From NCBI RefSeq assembly GCF_022695595.1, contig NZ_CP074380.1, forward strand, positions 3,794,001 to 3,858,000: a DNA stretch of 64,000 nucleotides, in the 5' to 3' direction. The position numbers and the translations under genes are program-made. This stretch comes from Streptomyces sp. MST-110588. GTDB lineage: Bacteria > Actinomycetota > Actinomycetes > Streptomycetales > Streptomycetaceae. The notes under the pieces are model-generated. The model searched no databases and had not been told where the DNA came from. It was given only the letters and a program-made list of their open reading frames with translations. Shown here piece by piece: positions 61,195 through 64,000 of the stretch (positions are counted from its first letter, which is position 1; each line of letters opens with the position of its first letter).

Positions 61195-62679
61195 TCACTC
61201 GCGGGCGGCACCCCAGCGGACGGTGGCCTTTCCTTCGACGAGCACCGCACGACGTACGGTGGAGTGCTCCGCCCGCCCCAGCACGAACACATCCGGCGCC
61301 CGGTCCAGTACGCCGCCCGAAGGGTCGTCGTCCCCGTCCCGGCGCACGACGTCCCGCTCGGGCAGCAGGATGTCCCGTACGACCAGCGCGCACAGGTACA
61401 GCGTCCCCAGCAGATGCAGTACGAGCGCGAGCTGGTAGCCGTCCAGGGGCAGCCCCTGGTGCTTGTCGCCGTTGCCGGTGTAGGCGAGGTACATCCAGAT
61501 GCCCAGGAAGTACAGGACCTCGCATCCCTGCCAGATCAGGAAGTCCCGCCAACGGGGCCGGGCCAGCACGGCGAGCGGGACCAGCCACAGCACGTACTGC
61601 GGTGAGTAGACCTTGTTGGTGACGACGAACAGGGCGACTACCAGGAAGGCGAGCTGTGCCAGGCGCGGACGGCGCGGTGCGTACAGGGCCAGCAGCGCTA
61701 TCGCGGCACAGCCCAGGAACATCGAGGCCAGCGCGTAGAGGTTCACGTCCTCCAGCGCATTGCCGGTGCGCTGGGAGATCAGCAGCCAGACCGAACCGAA
61801 GTCGATGGGCCGCTCCTGGCTGAAGGTGTAGAACTTCGCCCATCCCTCCCGGATGTGGAACCCGGCCCCGTCGTGCGTGATCATGACCGGCACGTTGACG
61901 ACCAGCCACGCGACCACCGCGCCGGCCAGCGCACTTCCGTACGCGCGCCACTTCCCGGCCCGCCAGCACAGGACGAACAGCGGACCGAGCAGCAGCACCG
62001 GGTAGAGCTTCGCCGCGGTCGCCAGGCCGATAAGCACGCCACCTGCCAGGGGGCGGCTGCGCGACCACATGAGCATCGCGGCAGCGGTCAGCGCGACCGC
62101 CAGCAGGTCCCAGTTGATGGTGGCAGTCAGCGTGAACGCCGGGGCCAGGGCGACCAGCAGGCCGTCCCACGGCCGACGCCGATGGGTGCGGGCCACGCAT
62201 ACCGCGATGACCGCAGCGCACACCATCAACATCCCGGCGTTGACCATCCAGTACATCTGCTCCCGGTGCTGAATGGCTCCGCTTTTCGGCGTCAGCCAGG
62301 AGGCGACCTCCATGAAGACACCGGTGAGCACGGGGTACTCCAGGTACGTCATGTCCCCGGGCAGCTTGTCGAAGTACGGAATGAGACCGTCGGCGAAGCC
62401 CCGCCCCGTGTAGAGGTGCGGGATGTCGGAGTAGCAGGCGTGGGTGTACTGACTGGTCGCGCCGAAGAACCACCCGTCGTCGTAGCACGGCAGCTTCTGC
62501 ACCATGCCGAGCGCGAACATTCCGATGGCCACGAGCGCGATGATCCGCACCGGCGTCCACCAGTGCGTGCCGACCAGCGCACGGCGCCCGATCGGCCCGC
62601 CGATCAGTTCGCTCGCAGCCGCCGCCACTTCGTCCCGTTTCGTGGGCCGTACGGGCTCGTCCTGTCGCACGCTCGTCAT
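61195..62679 (-). CDS. Glycosyltransferase family 87 (DUF2029) membrane protein
   Basis: 494 residues from the ATG at 62679; an ATG at 62688 is possible. About ten to twelve membrane helices are present. The family blocks FADGLIPYFDKLPGDMTYLEYPVLTGVFM, TINWDLLAVALTAAAMLMW, GLATAAKLYPVLLLGPL and VTNKVYSPQYVLWLVPL match GT87 polyprenol-phosphate mannosyltransferases. These add mannose to lipid or lipoglycan acceptors on the outer face of the membrane. It lies downstream of the PBP gene on the same strand but behind a strong terminator, so it is probably separately expressed. Confidence 0.9.
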   Translation of the reverse strand: MTSVRQDEPVRPTKRDEVAAAASELIGGPIGRRALVGTHWWTPVRIIALVAIGMFALGMVQKLPCYDDGWFFGATSQYTHACYSDIPHLYTGRGFADGLIPYFDKLPGDMTYLEYPVLTGVFMEVASWLTPKSGAIQHREQMYWMVNAGMLMVCAAVIAVCVARTHRRRPWDGLLVALAPAFTLTATINWDLLAVALTAAAMLMWSRSRPLAGGVLIGLATAAKLYPVLLLGPLFVLCWRAGKWRAYGSALAGAVVAWLVVNVPVMITHDGAGFHIREGWAKFYTFSQERPIDFGSVWLLISQRTGNALEDVNLYALASMFLGCAAIALLALYAPRRPRLAQLAFLVVALFVVTNKVYSPQYVLWLVPLAVLARPRWRDFLIWQGCEVLYFLGIWMYLAYTGNGDKHQGLPLDGYQLALVLHLLGTLYLCALVVRDILLPERDVVRRDGDDDPSGGVLDRAPDVFVLGRAEHSTVRRAVLVEGKATVRWGAARE

Positions 62680-62718
62680 GCGCCCCATCCTGCCGTACAC
62701 ACCTGAGACGGAAAGGGC

Positions 62719-62754
62719 GAAGCCCTCGCTCCGTGTGAGTGGAGCGAGGGCTTC
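62719..62754 (-). terminator. Terminator of the penicillin-binding protein gene
   Basis: GAAGCCCTCGCTCC at 62719-62732 pairs perfectly over 14 bp with GGAGCGAGGGCTTC at 62741-62754, with an 8-base loop. It lies 40 bp after the PBP stop on the minus strand. Confidence 0.9.
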
Positions 62755-62764
62755 ACGCTGTCGT

Positions 62765-62778
62765 GTTTCACGTGAAAC
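62765..62778. other. parS site
   Basis: Exact GTTTCACGTGAAAC between the PBP stop and its terminator. Confidence 0.9.
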
Positions 62779-62793
62779 GAGCGGGGTCAGCGA

Positions 62794-64000
62794 TCACCAT
62801 TCATCCTGTCCGCCGTCGTCCGGACCTCCGAAGAGACCGCCCGCGTCATTGTTGCCCGGAGGCGGTTCGGAGGGAGGAGTCGTCTCACCACCGGTGCCGC
62901 CACCCGGACGGCCGCCGTTGCCCCCACCATTTGAGGTGGTGTCGCCCCCGTGACCGTGGCGGCAGCGGACGTTCCATTCCGAACAGGTCTCGGTCGGCGT
63001 GGGGCTCGGGGAGGTCGTCGCCGGGGGAGTGGTGTGCGACTGGGTCGGTGACGGAGAAGTGGTCGGCGGCGTGGTGACCGGCGGAGGCGTCGGCGACGGG
63101 CTCATGCCCTCGCCGTACACCGTCTGGCCGATCGGCCCCGGCTTGGGGAAGGGCAGCAGCGGCTTTCCCTGCATGGCCTCGGTCATGTAGTCGGCCCAGA
63201 TGCGCGCCGGGAAGGAGGCTCCGTGGATCTTCTCCTCGCCGCCGACGCCGTACATCTTCTCGAACTTCTGGTGTTTGGCCTGGTCATCGACCCGCCACAT
63301 CCCGATCGTGGTGGCGAGCTGCTTGGTGTAGCCCGCGAACCACGCCGACTTGTTGTCGTCGGTGGTGCCGGTCTTGCCCGCCACTTCGCGCCCGTCAGGA
63401 AGCTGGGCGGCCGTACCGGTGCCCTTCTCCACGACGGTCTTCAAGACGTCCGTGACGTTGTCCGCCACCGCCGGGCTGAAGCCCGTCTTCGGCTTCTTGA
63501 CGTGCTTGTACACCTCCCTGCCGTCCTTCTCGACGCTCTCGACCGAGTAGGGGTCGTCCTGCTGGCCGCTGGCGGCAAAGGTGGCGTACGCGCCGGCCAG
63601 CCGGATGGCGCTGGGAGCGGAGGTGCCCAGTGAGTAGGTCGGAGTGGTCTTCGCCATGCTGCGGTCATCGCGCAGGCCCGCGTCGATGGCCGCCTGCTTC
63701 ACCGTCTCCGTCCCGACGTCCATGCCCAACTGGATGTAGGGGGTGTTGACGGAGTACTGCATCGCGGTACGCAGGCTGATCCTGCCGCGGCTCTCGTTGC
63801 CGTCGTTTCGCTGGTGCCACTCCTGACCGTCCTTGTCGTGCCAGACGGTCCCGTCGTAGTTGAGGAGCTTCAGCTTGTTGTTGCCGTTGTAGACGCTGCT
63901 CGGCGAGACCCTGGTGCGCGTGGAGGGGTCACGCGGGTCCCTTACGCCCTTGTCCATCGCCGCCGCCAGGACGAAGGGCTTGAAGGTGGAGCCGACCTGG
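62794..64000 (-). CDS. Class A penicillin-binding protein, 5' end off the right edge
   Basis: The frame is open to the window edge; 402 codons of the C-terminal part are seen. The transpeptidase motifs are all present: SxxK in QVGSTFKPF at the very edge, SxN in QYSVNTP, and KTG in GKTGTTDDNKSAWFAGYT. The glycosyltransferase domain and membrane anchor expected of a bifunctional class A enzyme lie outside the window. The tail of about 110 residues is Pro/Thr/Ser-rich, then Gly/Asn-rich, with two cysteines (TCSEWNVRC). It cross-links peptidoglycan outside the membrane, consistent with nearby femX. Confidence 0.93.
   Translation of the reverse strand, partial: QVGSTFKPFVLAAAMDKGVRDPRDPSTRTRVSPSSVYNGNNKLKLLNYDGTVWHDKDGQEWHQRNDGNESRGRISLRTAMQYSVNTPYIQLGMDVGTETVKQAAIDAGLRDDRSMAKTTPTYSLGTSAPSAIRLAGAYATFAASGQQDDPYSVESVEKDGREVYKHVKKPKTGFSPAVADNVTDVLKTVVEKGTGTAAQLPDGREVAGKTGTTDDNKSAWFAGYTKQLATTIGMWRVDDQAKHQKFEKMYGVGGEEKIHGASFPARIWADYMTEAMQGKPLLPFPKPGPIGQTVYGEGMSPSPTPPPVTTPPTTSPSPTQSHTTPPATTSPSPTPTETCSEWNVRCRHGHGGDTTSNGGGNGGRPGGGTGGETTPPSEPPPGNNDAGGLFGGPDDGGQDEW

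Overview
The window is about 64 kb of Streptomyces-type chromosome. The evidence is very high GC, near-total G/C at third codon positions, almost no TTA codons, and gene content and order matching the core region close to the replication origin. Recognisable landmarks are dnaB, the rpsF-ssb-rpsR-rplI operon, femX, thiC beside ssgA, and cydA-cydB-cydDC. This parallels the S. coelicolor region around SCO3901-SCO3950 from memory; species was not determined. Six exact copies of the ParB centromere sequence GTTTCACGTGAAAC lie at 15.6, 40.3 (two), 56.3 (two) and 62.8 kb, as expected near a Streptomyces oriC, which should lie beyond the right edge.

Layout. 1-8.2 kb: an edge-truncated carotenoid oxygenase and a membrane protein, divergent from a PadR regulator across two palindromes; kptA; TetR; pspAB and htpX; a flavin-dependent oxidoreductase; a HAD phosphatase. 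8.3-18.3 kb, minus strand: LytM-type M23 peptidase, GAF histidine kinase, and the cytochrome bd genes cydA, cydB and fused cydDC under a Rex-type operator. 18.6-32.8 kb: aminotransferase, LacI regulator, metallophosphatase, membrane protein, thiC with a TPP riboswitch, YibE/F protein, ssgA (no adjacent ssgR), small membrane proteins, cupin, cystathionine lyase-type enzyme, LysR regulator with two TTA codons, and Nudix hydrolase.

33-51 kb is more accessory: globin-reductase, HAD phosphatase, MFS/MarR pair, GNAT, TetR beside a decayed NmrA-like gene, class V aminotransferase, serine hydrolase, MerR-thioredoxin pair, a MerR protein fused to two DNA sliding-clamp-like domains with an overlapping TPR gene, a TipA-like MerR, and TetR/oxidoreductase/monooxygenase genes. 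51-64 kb returns to conserved genes: dnaB with a DnaA-box cluster upstream, a MATE transporter, a secreted protease, the rpsF operon, femX with an alanine-racemase-like gene, a decayed IS5-type element, a GT87 glycosyltransferase and an edge-truncated class A penicillin-binding protein.

Functional themes are respiration under redox control (Rex, CydABDC), envelope maintenance (HtpX/PspAB, M23, FemX, PBP), development (SsgA), and replication and segregation (DnaB, SSB, DnaA boxes, parS). A second feature is many short GC-rich tandem repeats, both in spacers and as in-frame low-complexity inserts. The most unusual gene is the MerR-clamp fusion at 45.0-46.3 kb.
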